A DNA stretch of 64,000 nt from Heterohyrax brucei (taxonomy: Eukaryota; Chordata; Mammalia; Hyracoidea; Procaviidae). Each line of letters begins with the position of its first letter. Position 1 is the stretch's first letter. The notes beneath the pieces were generated by a model. That model did no database searches. It saw nothing but the letters and a program-made list of their open reading frames with translations, and was not told the origin of the DNA. The stretch spans positions 41,280,501 through 41,344,500 of the forward strand of contig CM053164.1 in the NCBI GenBank assembly GCA_028571685.1, read 5' to 3'. Both the position numbers and the translations under genes were made by a program. This document shows positions 1 to 11,535 of the stretch, one piece after another.

Positions 1-728
1 TGTGTGCCATGAAAATGTCAGAGTTTGAATTAGAGCAACAAACATTAAGTTTCTTGTTAAACTTGGCAGGAGCAGAAGTGAAATCAGGGACATACTAGTC
101 CAAGTTTATGGGGATGATGCCATAAAGAAAACAGTGGTGGACAAATAGATTAAACATTTTTCTGAGGGGAGAGAAAGCGCCACTGATGAAGAGAGGTCAG
201 GGCAGCCAGTAATGAGAACTGACGAAAACATTGCAAAACTCTGTACCAACTGGACACGCAGTTAACCAAGTTTACTATTTGGAACTGCTGAAAAGGCTGC
301 ATGAAAAAGCTGGATGAAAACAACCTGCACTTTTCACCAACAACTCATGGCTCTTGCCTCATGACGATGCACCAGCTCACATGGTACTCTCTCTGAAGGA
401 GTTTTTAGCCAGGAAACAAATAACTATATTGGAACACCCCACCTACTCACCTGATCTGGCCCCCAATGACTTTTTCCTTTACCCAAAGATAAAGGAAATA
501 GTGAAAGGAAGACATCTGGATGCATGCCATCCAGGATATCAAGGTAATACGACCACAGCTCTGATGGCTGTTCCAGAAAGAGTTCCAAAATTTCTTTGAA
601 GGATGGACTAGGTGCTGGTGTCAGTGCATAGCTTCCCAAGGAGTGTACTTTGAAGGTGACCTTAGTGATATTCAGTAATGAGGTACGTAGCACTTTTTCT
701 AGGGCGAGTTCATGAACTTAACTGTCAG
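1..728 (+). mobile_element. Tc1/mariner transposon copy, transposase broken
   Basis: Cut by the window edge on the left. Two blocks of a mariner-type transposase are visible. The N-terminal part (about 10-290) keeps a recognisable acidic SDEERSGQP-like stretch in a shifted frame. The C-terminal part (354-660) includes HDDAPAH and YSPDLAPNDFFLYP, which match the second and third catalytic aspartate blocks of mariner DDD enzymes. Stops, frameshifts and an internal deletion near 290-340 rule out activity. The right end reads CTGTCAGACCTCA and is followed by TA, the mariner target dinucleotide. It is the longest relative of the inverted-arm copies at 28.4, 39.7 and 42.6 kb and probably stands nearest their parent element. 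Confidence 0.8.
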
Positions 729-739
729 ACCTCATACCA

Positions 740-1084
740 CAAAAATCTACCCTTAAACTTTTATGCATTTGAGTTTGCTGTGTGTTCAAGTATGCAGTCT
801 GAGTGCTATGCAAACAAGTCTTGAAATGCAGGGACCAAATTCTATTTATCTTTATTTCCCTGTGTTACCTGAAGGCAGCCCAACAATCTTAAGTGGAATT
901 AATAAATAAAGCAATTCATGATAAATGATAAATGTTTGTTGAGTTTACAAAAAAAGAGAAAAAATCTATTTTTACTTTAAAGGAGAAATAACTTTAATTG
1001 GGGAAGTTTCTGTGTGGAGAACAGATGAGAAGGTAGAAACAGAAAAACTGTCCACTTCAAGGGTTTTTTGATTAGCCTAAGAAA
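740..1084. other. Unassigned AT-rich intergenic sequence
   Basis: No coding potential, RNA gene or clear repeat is seen. An AATAAA near 900 has no transcript context. Confidence 0.4.
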
Positions 1085-1226
1085 AGCATGGAAACCTTGG
1101 TGGCATAACCAAAAGATTGGCGGTTCAAATGCACCAGGCCCTCCTTGGAAATTCTATGGGGCAGTTCTACTCTGACCTCTAGGGTCGCTGTGAGTTGGAC
1201 CCGACTTGATGGCAGTGTTTCGTTTT
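1085..1226 (+). mobile_element. AfroSINE with internal deletion
   Basis: tRNA-derived head (GGAAACCTTGGTGGC) runs directly into AACCAAAAG, so about 20 bases of the A-box to anticodon region are missing. The body (CTCCTTGGAAATTCTATGGGGCAG) and RTE-like tail are present. Confidence 0.85.
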
Positions 1227-1239
1227 GTTTTGTTTTTTC

Positions 1240-3155
1240 TTTTTCTTTTTTAAGAAAGACATGATCAGGAAAATAACAATAGGAAATTATCACTGTATGC
1301 TGTGTCCTTGTTTCCCAGACTTCCCTGAGCATTGGTATATAGCTGGCACTCCAGGTAACAATTAGCACCAGAGAAGCTTAGGGAACATGCACTTCAGAGA
1401 CCCTTGGGAAAGTCACTGCACAGCCAAACTGAGCTCCTGGAAGACTCACCTCTGTGTCTCTCTCCCTGGAATGTGCCGTGGTTCTGAGCATGGTAGGCAG
1501 CCCCAGCTGCTGGGGGTCTAGAAGGGAAGATGGCAGATGAAACCCAAGAGGTTTAATGTGAGGTGAGTGTTGACCAGAATGTATAGAGTAGTCAAGACAC
1601 TGGGCCTGTTTATTTCTCCCTTGGTGTCTGCAGCCATTCAACCGTGCTCTGCTGTACTGTTGGCGTATCCTCAAGAGGCTGGGGTCGGAGGAGATTCTTT
1701 ACCATTTGGTTGCTTGAAGACACACTACAGAGAGTTCTCACAAAGGGAAGCTGAGGAACAAACAGCCCAAGACTGGAGGGCCACATGTCTTGCCCTTCAG
1801 TGAAACCCATAATTCAGTTCCAGGCCTCTTCTCATTTTAGTCATGGGAAAACTGAGTCTGACAGTGGGGCAGTGCTTCTCAATCTTTCCTCCTAAAGTAG
1901 CTATAACCTCAGATGAGAACAAATGTGAGCCTGAGTTTAAGAGAGGTGTTCTAGAAGGGGTATATGGACAAAATTAATTGGTAATATCCTACTTAAAAAT
2001 GAAAAGGAATTTTGTACTGGGCTCTGTATTTTTGTTTCATTCCATATACCTATAGTTTGAAATTATCTGCCATGAGATAAAGCTGCTGACCCAGGAGATC
2101 AGGCTATGTCTTCCCTCCCCTGCTCCTCATAAGGGGCTCAGGAAAGCATTCCTCTCCTGGGCTTCAGAAGCACTGTCCAAGGGTCCAATTCCCTGTGCCT
2201 GGAATGGTTGACAAGTCCCAGCTGCTCAGTATGGACTTCATAGAAGTCAGAAGAGAATTGATGCTACAGCCTCAAGCTCAATCAGGAGGGTTCTCTGTTG
2301 CAGTTAGTTTTTCCCAAGAACCACAGGGAATTGGGCACAAGGCCCAGTGTAGCAGTCCTGCTTTTCTCTTGGTGCGTTTTCCCTTCCTACCTCCAACACA
2401 GTCCTTAGTTGTCCTTTCTCTACTCCCCCATCTTCAAAGCAAACACATATCCATCAGCCTCCTACCAATGAGGGGAAACACTGTAAAAGTATAAAACAGT
2501 CTCCTCCAAAGGCAGTGGAGAAGGAAGAAGTGGGCACAGGGGCAGGAGAAGGGGCCAAGAGTATGACGAATGTGATTTAGTTTCATCTTAAGCAGAGATG
2601 TTCACAGCAAGAACACCCTGTAACCTTTTCCATCCTCATGATAATATCTGTCTCTGAACCTGCTGTAGTTTTGAGTTCCACTTGAGTCACAGAGGCAGAA
2701 ACAGACAGAATCAGCATTAGTCTGTTTCCTCATGGCTGCCCAGTGAGGCATTGCCTGTAGCCCGCACGTCTATAAGTAAGAATGTTGAGGTCTGAGCCAC
2801 ACAATAAAGAAGGAGCAGAGTCAGCCGAAGTTCCAATTCCAGGACTCCAACCCGTCACTGGTATCACATCACAGCCAGGACAGACCATGGAGATCACAAA
2901 CCCCTTTGCTATCTTCTCCGTGGAGAAGAGTAATTGACACATACATGTTTGTCTCTTCATTTTTACCAAATAACTCTCAGCTGTTTATTTCTTGATGGCC
3001 GATGACTGCTTCACAGATATGTGTAAGTACCCATCCTCCCTACACTGTTACCAGCCTCTCTGGAAACCATTCAACCCCAAAAGGCTGGCTGTGAGGACCA
3101 GGAGAGAGACAGCCTGCAACGAAGTGAGGGCAGGACACTGTAACCATCTGTCATA
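1240..3155. other. Intergenic sequence, no gene recognised
   Basis: About 1.9 kb with short open frames only (none above about 100 codons), no splice-flanked conserved exon and no strong repeat match. In human the gene just upstream of CENPA is SLC35F6. Its 3' UTR could in principle lie in the left part of this window, but I see none of its coding sequence. Confidence 0.4.
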
Positions 3156-3157
3156 GG

Positions 3158-3302
3158 GGTGGAGGGAGCACAACATTTACTGAGTGCCTTCTAGGTGCCA
3201 AAGACTCCCTAGTTTTTAATGATTCATTCTTCAACTCCACAAGTAACACATGATGAGGAATCTGAGGCTCAGGGAGATCACACAGCACGGGAGTGACAGA
3301 AG
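3158..3302 (+). repeat. MIR SINE relic
   Basis: Carries the MIR core signatures for lower-end counts of repeat age: ACTGAGTGCCTTCTAGGTGCCA and GAGGAATCTGAGGCTCAG, followed by a CACACAGC-type end. Confidence 0.65.
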
Positions 3303-3632
3303 GCGATTCCAAAGGCTGCCACAGAGGTCCCTGCCCTTCCTCCTCTGCTGTGCTAAGGCAAGTGTGGGCTGTCGTGGTTTCCAGTGTGTTCCACACAAAT
3401 CGCTTGTCAACTGTAACAAGGTCAGGGCCAGAAACAGAGGCAAAACAGGCCATAAAGGAGAAGCAGAGGGCACAAAAAGTTTTCAGGAATCTGTCATTAT
3501 TTCCCTTGAGGAAAGGTCAGGACTGCTGTGTCATTCCTGGACATGTCCACTGGGACCTGTGGATTGGAACTAGCTAGCACAGGCCCTCTGTGAACAGGTA
3601 GGGTGCCTGCCCTGGGCGTTACAAACATGGCT

Positions 3633-3985
3633 GGGGGCAGGTGCACCTTAGTCTTCAAAGGGATATCTCTGCTTTTTAACATTTTAAATAGGTCTGTTGC
3701 AACAGATTTGCTGAATGTAATGTGTTATTTGATTTCTTGAGTGCTGTTTCCATGAACGTTGATCGTGGCTTCAAATAAAATGAAATCCTTGACAGATTTA
3801 GTCTTTTCGCCATTTACTACAATAATGCTTGTTGGTCCAGTTGTGAGGATTTTTGTTTTCTTGATGTTCAGGTGCAGTCCATACTGTAGGCTGTGGTCTT
3901 TGATCTTCATCAGTAAGTGCTTCAAGTCCTCTTCACTATCACCAAGCAAGGTTGTGTCATTTCCATATCATGGTTTAGCATTTCC
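3633..3985 (-). mobile_element. RTE (BovB-like) LINE fragment
   Basis: On the minus strand a 74-codon frame (3949-3725) begins MLGDSEEDLKHLLMKIKDH and continues with HLNIKKTKILTTGP. This is the region just after the YADD motif of RTE reverse transcriptase. It aligns by eye with the RTE copies at 17.3, 35.0, 47.2 and 61.6 kb. It is truncated on both sides and inactive. Confidence 0.85.
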
Positions 3986-4386
3986 GAATAAATAAGTGGT
4001 CCCTGGAATGCTCCCTCTGGCTAGATAATAATATTTTTCATAAGACTTGATAAGAAGTTTATATTACTACTTTCTGTTTCCTGGGCAAACTAGTTCTTGG
4101 TCTAACTCTCCTTGTCCCCCACTGGAGGGGAGGAAGTGGAGACTGTCACCATGGCCTGGGGAACTCAGGGAGAGGAAGACTAGCCACAGGAAACTGAAAT
4201 ACCCCGGGCTCCTTCACTCTTCTTCGAGGGCCAGATGATCTGAGGCGGGTCAGACTACACGGGGGCACTTTCAGCCCCGCAAAAAGCAGGTCATGCTTTC
4301 TGTCAGTCATGGTCAAGTACGCCGAGTACGTAGGGACAAACAGGAATTATTCAAGACTAGGGATTTACCAGTGGCTTTTAGCCTAC

Positions 4387-4555
4387 TGGAAACCTTGGTG
4401 GTGCAGTGGTTAAGTGCTACAGCAGCTAACCAAAAGTCTGGCAGTTCAAATCTACCCGGCACTCCTTGGAAACTCTAGGGGCAGTTCTACTCTGTCCCAT
4501 AGAGTTGCTGTGAGTCAGGATTCACTCGACAGCAGTGGGTGGGGTTAGGTTTTTA
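4387..4555 (+). mobile_element. AfroSINE, full length
   Basis: tRNA head, complete body and an RTE-like tail (GCTGTGAGTCAGGATTCACTC) ending in a GGTTTT run. Confidence 0.9.
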
Positions 4556-4559
4556 GCCT

Positions 4560-5250
4560 GCCTGTATTCCTCAGTTCACAAGACCTGTTTGTTTGATCCC
4601 TCATGAAGCATGTGGTGGTGTCCTGGCCCCTCAGTCATGAAAGCTCAGAGCACAGAGAGGCGCTGACCACCTACATCGTAACAGAACTAAAAGTTCTGTT
4701 TGGCCAAGGACATAAGCAGGATGATTATGAAGACTGAAGGCTTTGTAATATAGGTGCACAAATCCTCCTAGGGACTAAGATGGACCTTAGCCTCTGTCCC
4801 AAGGGAAAGGTTTCATTCACTAGAGTTTTCCAAATAAGAGGTGACTGTAACTTCAACTTCTCTTTCACCTCTAGAACTGGTCATGGGAGTGAGAAGCTTG
4901 GCTGGATCCAAGTTGGTCCCAAGTTCCTCTTCACTTCTTCCCCTGTATACCATGCCCTATTTTGTAAAGACTACTGTACACTGGTTTCCACTTCACTACC
5001 ATAATTATTATAAACTGACCATAAATGCATCCATAAAGGTACACTCATTTCACAGATTTTTTGGTTAACAGATACCTTGATTTGGATGGGAACCCAAGTG
5101 CTACATTCATGTTGGCTCAAGGCCCAAGAGAAAAAAAAAAACCAGAAAACCACATGCACACTTCACAGGAGAAAGTGATATCTTATTGTAGTAATCTCAT
5201 TTATGTGAACAGAACAAAAATAAAACAGTTGTAAAGGATTAAAAAAAAGA
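4560..5250. other. Unassigned intergenic sequence
   Basis: Nothing recognised. Two short A-runs lie at about 5131 and 5240. Confidence 0.35.
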
Positions 5251-5690
5251 CCGGAGAGAACTGTTTATTCATCCATTTGTTCAGTGAACACACATTGATG
5301 GAGGGCCTTCTGTGTACAGGGGCCATGGGGGAGCATTAGGAATACAAAGATTTAGAAGACGCAATACAACTGCTATTTGCAAGACCTAGAATCTTCTCTA
5401 AACATGAGATAAAAAGTGACAATCCTCAATAACCCCAAGTATACAAAAGGGACCCCAAAATATTTATCTGGGACTGCTAGCTAAGCTCCTTCGTACGTAC
5501 TTCTGTTTCTAACTTTATAAAACTGTGCCCTTTATAAGGTCTCGGTTACCAGAATATTAAGTGCCAACATGGAAGCTAAGAAAATAAAATACAAAACATC
5601 ACAGTTAGTAAAAGTTCATTCAAAATACAAAAGACCACTTATTGATGTATAAGGTATGTATGTATAAATACATCAACATCTATTTTATTA

Positions 5691-5850
5691 CTGTAACCCA
5701 CTGCCATCGAGTTGACTCTGACTCACAGCAACGCTACGGAATACAGCAGAACTGCCCTGTAGAGTTTCCAAGGAGCACCTGATGGATTCCAACTGCCAAC
5801 CTGTTGGCACAACCTGTAGCACTTAACCACTGCACCACCAGGGCTTCCAT
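5691..5850 (-). mobile_element. AfroSINE, full length, reverse
   Basis: Reads in reverse from tail (CCCACTGCCATCGAGTTGACT) to head (CACCACCAGGGCTTCC). It ends 16 bases before the LTR that starts at 5867. Confidence 0.9.
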
Positions 5851-5866
5851 ATTACCATATAGATAC

Positions 5867-6373
5867 TGTTTTAGTCAGCTAGGGCTGCTGTAACAGAAAT
5901 ACCACAGAGTGGATGGCTTTAACAAAGGAAAGTTTATTCTTACACAGTCTGGTAGGCTGCAAGTCCATATTCAGGGTGTCTACTCCAGAGGAAGGCTTTC
6001 CCCCTTGTTGACTCTGGAGGAAAGTCCAGCATTGCATCAGTCTTTGTCCAGGGAGCATCTTGGTGGGGGAACCTCAGGTCTGAAGGACACACTCTTCTGC
6101 CGGTGCTGCTTTCTTGATGGTGTGAGGTTCCCAGTTCTCAGCCTGCTTCCCTTTCCTTTTATCTCTTGCAGGCTGGAAGGATTAAGGGTGGGGCAAGCCA
6201 TACTCCAGAGAAACTCCCTTTACAGTGGAGCAGGGATTTACAGTCCCACCCTAGTCCTTTAACATACAGCATAGGAAAACCACAAAACAGAGGACAGTCA
6301 CAAGATACTGGGAATCATGGTCCAGCCACGTGGTTACACCTATTTTGGGGAGGACAGAATTCAATCCCTGACA
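5867..6373 (-). mobile_element. Solo LTR, ERVL-MaLR-like, reverse
   Basis: Starts TGTTTTAGTCAGCTAGGGCT and ends CAATCCCTGACA, the reverse of the TGTCATGGATTGAATT start typical of MaLR LTRs. It is flanked by a perfect 5-bp target duplication GATAC (5862-5866 and 6374-6378). No internal retroviral sequence accompanies it, so it is a solo LTR. The 117-codon frame inside it is incidental. Confidence 0.85.
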
Positions 6374-6663
6374 GATACCTATACATATTTATCCATGGAT
6401 ATGTCACGGCTTACAGCCTAAGAGGTAAGTCCTTTTTTAATGGGGGAAATGGTGCTAAGATACCTTTTTAGTCAATGAAATCTCAGATCTCTTGAGAAAA
6501 CTTAATGCTCACTGATGGTGTCAAATACTGAACTAACCATGGTGTCATGGGTTGAATTCTGATTTAAGACTTCTATCATATGGGATGGACATAATTTTGC
6601 TATGATGAGATGAATGTGTTACATGTTTCAATGATGTGATTTTTGGGGTGTCAAAGGGTGCGA

Positions 6664-7188
6664 TGTCATGGATTGAATTCTGTTCCCCCCAAAATAGGTT
6701 TAGGCATGTGGCTGGGCCATGATTCCCAGTATTTTGTGACTGTCCTCCATTTTGTGGTTTTCCTGAGCTGTATGTTAAAGAATTAGGGTGGGACTGTAAC
6801 TCCCTTTATAAGATCATCTCCCTGTTCCACTGTAAAGGGAGTTTCCCTGGAGTGTGGATTGCCCCACCCTTAATCCTTGCATCCTGCAAGAGATAAAAGG
6901 AAAGGGAAGCAGGCTGAGAGTTGGGAACCCCACACCACCAGGCAAGCTGCAGGGGCAGAAGAGCGCGTCTTTCAGATCTGAGGTTCCCCCACCAAGACGC
7001 TCCCTGGAGAAACACTGATAACAATACTGGACTTTCCTCCAGAGCCAACAAGGGGGAGAGCCTTCCCCTGTAGTGAACATCCTGAATTTGGACTCATAGC
7101 CTACCAGACTGTATAAGAATAAACTTTCCTTTGTTAAAGCCATCCACTCTGGCTTTTTCCATTAGAGCAGCACTAGCTAACTAAAACA
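6664..7188 (+). mobile_element. Solo LTR, same MaLR-like family
   Basis: Starts TGTCATGGATTGAATTCTG and ends AGCTAACTAAAACA. It is the forward counterpart of the copy at 5867 and the two would form a near-palindromic pair about 290 bp apart. A U5-like AATAAA lies near 7119. A partial start (GTGTCATGGGTTGAATTCTG) also appears at 6541, so the left side may hold a second truncated copy. Confidence 0.85.
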
Positions 7189-7199
7189 CACAGCTTTTT

Positions 7200-7690
7200 T
7201 TTTTTTTATTTTTTGGTTTCCTCCCTCTTAGCATTTCTTCCTCCTTGATTGTCTGGAACCCAGGGGATTCAGTGATGTATGTGATAGGAGTCACTGCCAG
7301 AGTCTAAAAACTTGCACGCAGACACAAAGTGAGAAAGTGAGATTTAACCCCGAAGGAGGATAGGCCCCACAGTGAGGTAATATCGCAAGTCATTATTCAG
7401 CATTTATTCAAATCATTACCATGGGACTCACTGAGAACACTGAAGAGAATGGGAGATCTAGGTCTTGCCCTTATAGAATTTTCCATTTACCACCTAGGAC
7501 CAGAAATTTAGTAAGCTTTTAACAGATATGTCGAGTCTAAATGTCATTTCACTTACAATTATAGATGTCTTCTTCCAATAAAATGATGCACTCCATGGAT
7601 AATGAGACTTCTTCAGACATGAAAGTAAGCTGTCCAACTCTACAACATTTTCCTCTGTGTGTCTCTCAAATTAAGACGTGTATGTTAGGA
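7200..7690. other. Unassigned intergenic sequence
   Basis: A short T-run at 7195 precedes sequence with no recognisable element. Confidence 0.35.
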
Positions 7691-7694
7691 GGAC

Positions 7695-7905
7695 GAGTCC
7701 TTTACTGGCACAAAATGTTAAGCACTAAACTACTAGCTCAAAGTTTGGCAGTTTAGACCCACCCAGAGGAACCTCAGAAGACAGGCTTAGACATCTGCTT
7801 CCAAAAAGCCACCATGGCCTCGAAAACCCGAGGAAGCAGTTCTCCTCTGCACACATGGGCTCCTGATAAGTTAGAATGGATTTGACTGCAGCCAAGAACC
7901 AAACA
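7695..7905 (+). mobile_element. Diverged AfroSINE-related SINE, long variant
   Basis: Head is degraded. The body has a CAGAAGACAGGCTTAGACATCTGCTTCC segment followed by CCATGGCCTCGAAAACC, as in the copies at 24.4 and 47.5 kb. These appear to form an older, longer subfamily. Confidence 0.6.
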
Positions 7906-8204
7906 GTGCTCTGTCTGGCCTCTTGCCCCTCACCCAGTTACTGAGGATCTCTTCTGGACCACATCCAGACATGGCAGCATGGTTCAGGAAACTGAACCTA
8001 GGGACCTTTGTCCTCAAGGACACTGAGAATCTAAATTGGACGGTAGAGGGGACAACTTCACTCTGCCTAAGTATGTGGACTTAAGAAGGACTTAAAAGGA
8101 AGGCACACTGAGAATGTGGACCTAGGTTTCCCCGATCATAAATGAAGGGGTTACATTTCTAAACTGTTACAGTTTAGTTAAAGTACTTTCAAACTTTTAA
8201 TGAT

Positions 8205-8350
8205 ACTATAAGGCATGCACTATTATCATTGTTATACAAATATGGAACTGAGACCTAGAGAGGTGAAGGACCTTGTTCCTTCTGGTTCCACTGGTAAGCA
8301 GTCAGCAAGTTACACTAGTAGCCAGCTTCTAAATGACAGAGCTGGAGTTA
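8205..8350 (+). repeat. MIR SINE relic
   Basis: Contains TATGGAACTGAGACCTAGAGAGG and AATGACAGAGCTGGAGT, the classic MIR 3' half. Confidence 0.65.
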
Positions 8351-8599
8351 CACCCCAAGCCTTCAGAGACCTGCTCTCCAATGACACAAAGCTCTCTCAA
8401 GCCTGTTATCACTCTTAAAGCTTTATAAGCATATTATAAAAATATTCCTACTTTCTTGAAAAAACAGACACTAACAGCTCTCCTTCAGTCCACGCCTGCT
8501 ACACCCATGAACAAACCTGGATATGGATTCTTTAGTCTCTCTCTACCTTCTTTTACTACTAAAGACCAGTCCTTCCTTGGACTCTACATCTCCCGTTTA

Positions 8600-9470
8600 T
8601 CTGCTCTTCATACAAAAAAATCCTGAGAGAAATGTCCTCCCTCATACCTCTATTTCTTCATCTCCACTCCAATCTGGTTTCCATCTGCAGTGCTCCATTT
8701 AACTGTTCTTATCAAGGTCACCAATGACCTCTATGAAGCAAAGCCAAAGGTTGATATTCTCAGCTCATCCTTCCTGTGCTCTCAACAGCAGCGTTTGATA
8801 CACTTGACCACTCTATGTTCTTGAAACATTTTCCTCTCTTGAGCACTCCTGGATTCCTTCTCCAACAAACCTCTAAATGTTGAGAGCCTTTCTGCCTAGA
8901 TAACCTCATCTAATGCTGTGACTTTAAATACCTTTATATGTTAATGATTTCCAAATTTCTATCTCCAAGCTCCAGACTCTCACTTGGGCTTCAGTCTTAT
9001 ACCCAACTACCTATCTGACATCTCTACTCAGACAGTTATATAATGGGCATCTTAAACATAACATATCCCAAGACTCCTTGATTTCTCCCTCTATTGATTC
9101 CTCTCCTGGCCATCTCTACCTCAGTAGGTGGTTTTACAGAACACATACTTACTGAAGTCAAAAACCCAGGAGTCACCTTTGCTTCTCCCATCATATCATT
9201 GGGAAGTGTTGTGGGCTTACTTCTGGAATACATTGCAAGTCCTTCGTTGCCCTCTTCTCCACTGCCTTCACTCTGTCCCAGCCTCCATGAGCTCAAGCCT
9301 GCACAACCCCTGCCTCACTGGAGTGTCCTCCTTGGAGATCGTGTCCATTCCCTTGCCTAAAATCACGTAGTAGCTTCCCAGTACATTTAGAATAAAATTC
9401 AGACTCCTTGCCCTGAACTTAACAGGACAATATCATTCAGTGGTAGAATTCTTACCTTTCATGCCAGGTT
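8600..9470 (+). mobile_element. L2 LINE, ORF2 part
   Basis: Reads AAGGTCACCAATGACCTCTATG, then TTGATACACTTGACCACTC, then TTTAAATACCTTTATATGTTAATGATTTCC, in the order expected of the L2 reverse transcriptase C-terminal half and the following region. Heavily mutated. Two AfroSINEs interrupt it before its 3' end resumes at 10045. Confidence 0.8.
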
Positions 9471-9471
9471 T

Positions 9472-9632
9472 AGGGGCCCTGGTGGCATAGTAATTAAGAG
9501 CTTGGCTGCTAACCAAAAGGTTGCCACTTCAAATCCACCAGCTGCTCCTTGGAAGCGCTATGGGGCAGTTCTGCTGTGTTCTAAAGGGTTGCTATAAGTT
9601 GGAATCAATAGCAACAGTTTGGGTTTTGGTTT
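9472..9632 (+). mobile_element. AfroSINE inserted in L2
   Basis: Head GGGGCCCTGGTGGCATAG, body and tail are complete. It is separated by only 13 bases from the next SINE. ATGCCAGGTT(T) before it (9461) and ATGCCAGGTTC after it (9633) look like its target duplication. Confidence 0.85.
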
Positions 9633-9645
9633 GATGCCAGGTTCA

Positions 9646-9818
9646 AGGAGCCCTGGTGGTACAGTGACCAGTGGTTTGAACCCACTGGTCACTCCGCAGG
9701 AGAAAGATGGGGCAATCAGCTTCCATAAAGATTACAGTCTTGGAAACCCAGTGCTCATTGTCCTGTAAGGTAGTTAGGAGTGGGAACTGACTGGAGGACA
9801 ATGGCAGTGGGTTTTTAT
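9646..9818 (+). mobile_element. AfroSINE, AGGAGCCC-head subfamily
   Basis: Head AAGGAGCCCTGGTGG with the GGAGAAAGATGGGGCAATC insert that marks a longer AfroSINE subfamily (compare 10768 and 20041). Confidence 0.8.
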
Positions 9819-9879
9819 GCCTAGCTTGATTCTCAGCCAGCACTCTGAGTGCAGCTACCACCTGCAAGTTGCTATCATT

Positions 9880-10042
9880 CTGAACTGGTCTTCCAGACTA
9901 AAACCAGCTAGGATAAAAAGGTCTAGTAATCTCCTTCTGAAAACCATCCATGGAAATCGTATGAATCACAACCAGCCAATCCCTCTGTGCATGGGTTCAC
10001 AATGAGCCAGGGGCCACCATGGTAGTAGCTGACAGTAACAGC
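9880..10042 (+). mobile_element. Diverged SINE 3' part
   Basis: Matches the second half of the long variant at 24.4 kb: TCTTCCAGACTAAAACCAGCTAGG, AATCTCCTTCTGAAAACC, then GTAGCTGACAG. Confidence 0.55.
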
Positions 10043-10044
10043 AA

Positions 10045-10540
10045 CCCTGACCCAAAGTCCTGCTCTCCGTTCTCTGGCCTGCTTTCCGTTGTCTGGAACA
10101 TGCTAAGCTCTTTCTTGCATCAGGATCTTTGCACTTGTGGTTGCCTCTGCCTGGCGCCCCCTCACCCCTGCAACTCCCCAACTCCTTACCTACCCACCTT
10201 TCCCCTCCCCACCCTTCTTCTTCCACTTGCTGGCTCCTTTTCATGCATCAGACTTCTGCTGCTGAAGTCTGACCTTCACAGAGACTCTCCTTGACCATCT
10301 ATCTAGAGCAGGCTGGTACCCTACCCCAAGTTACTCTGTCAAATCCCTGTGCTTGTTTTCATAATAATGTTAAGAATTTCACTATTAGTTTATGGTGCTT
10401 TCTCCACCCCACCAGAACATAAGTGCTATGAGAGCAAGGACTGTGTCTGTCCAATTGGCTGTACTCTTCCTCCCCACTACAACAGTGCCTGGCACAAAAT
10501 AGATGCTCAGTAAGTGCCTGCTAGGTGAATAATAAAAATT
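10045..10540 (+). mobile_element. L2 LINE, 3' end
   Basis: Contains GATCTTTGCACTTGTGGTTG, CTATGAGAGCAAGGACTGTGTCTG and AACAGTGCCTGGCACAAAATAGATG, the standard L2 3' terminus. It continues the L2 at 8600, so the original insertion predates the AfroSINEs. Confidence 0.85.
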
Positions 10541-10767
10541 GTGCAGATAAAAGTGATACATTCTATGTCAATGCTATCCAACAGAAATATAATGTGAGCC
10601 ACTGCTGTAATTTTACATTTTCTAGCTGTTATTGTTAGCAACCCTAGAGTCAGCCCCTGCTCATGGTGACTCTGTGTATTACAAAGTAGACACAATAGAA
10701 GAGGATAAAGATAACAAATGAAATCAATTTTAACATATTTTATTTAATGCAATGTATCTATCTTAAG

Positions 10768-10981
10768 GACTCCTGATGATGCCGTGGTTAAAGCACTCAG
10801 CTGCTAACCAAAAGGCCAGTGGTTCAAACCCACCAGATGCTCTGTGGGAGAAGATGAAGCAAGCTGCTTCTCAGAGATTTACAGCCTGGGAGACGCTATG
10901 AGGCAATTCTGCACTGTTCTATAAGGTGACTGTCAGCTGGAGTCTACTTGATGGCAGCGATGGGTTTGCTTTGGGTTTTCA
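10768..10981 (+). mobile_element. AfroSINE, long subfamily
   Basis: Head GACTCCTGATGATGCCGTGG, insert GGAGAAGATGAAGCAAGCTG and tail TACTTGATGGCAGCGATGGG. Confidence 0.85.
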
Positions 10982-11154
10982 GTATATATCATTTCAACAT
11001 GTAAGCAATTTTAACATATTAATAAGATTTTATATTAATTTTTGTACCAAGTCTTCAAAATTCAGTATATGTTTTACACTTAGAGTACTTCAGACTTAGT
11101 TACCACATTTCAAATGCTCAAGAGCCACGTGTGGACAGTTCAGCTCCGTGTATG

Positions 11155-11535
11155 CTGTTGCTGTTAGTTGCCATGGGTGCCCCCCCAAACTCATGGTAAC
11201 CCTATGTGTTACAAAGTGGAACTGTTCCATACAGTTTTCTAGGCTGTAATCTTTACAGAAGGACCCTTGGTGGTGCAGTGGTTAAGTACTCAGCTGGTAA
11301 TGGAAAGGTCACTGGTTCAAAATATCACAGCCTTGGAAACTTTATGGGTCAGTTCTACTCTGTCCTGTAAGGTCACTGTAAGTTGGAATTAACTAGACAG
11401 CAACCAATTTAGTTTGGTTTTGGTAATCTTCACAGAAACGGATCCCTAGGACTTTTATTCCTCAGAGCTGCTGGGTGGGTTTGAACAGCTAACCTTTCTG
11501 TTAGCAGCCCATCGCAAACAGCTTCCGCCACCCAA
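11155..11535 (-). mobile_element. AfroSINE/RTE-tail element, reverse, split by another SINE
   Basis: The left part (11155-11260) is an RTE/SINE tail and body in reverse. The right part (11438-11535) is the body and degraded head (TTGAACAGCTAACCTTTCTG). A forward AfroSINE sits between them. Confidence 0.75.
11261..11422 (+). mobile_element. AfroSINE nested in an older SINE
   Basis: Bounded by a 15-bp target duplication with one mismatch: GTAATCTTTACAGAA (11246-11260) and GTAATCTTCACAGAA (11423-11437). Confidence 0.9.

Noticed and set aside
5909-6262. 117-codon frame as a gene
   Set aside because: Entirely within an LTR with a GATAC target duplication; the related LTR at 54021 has similar chance frames.
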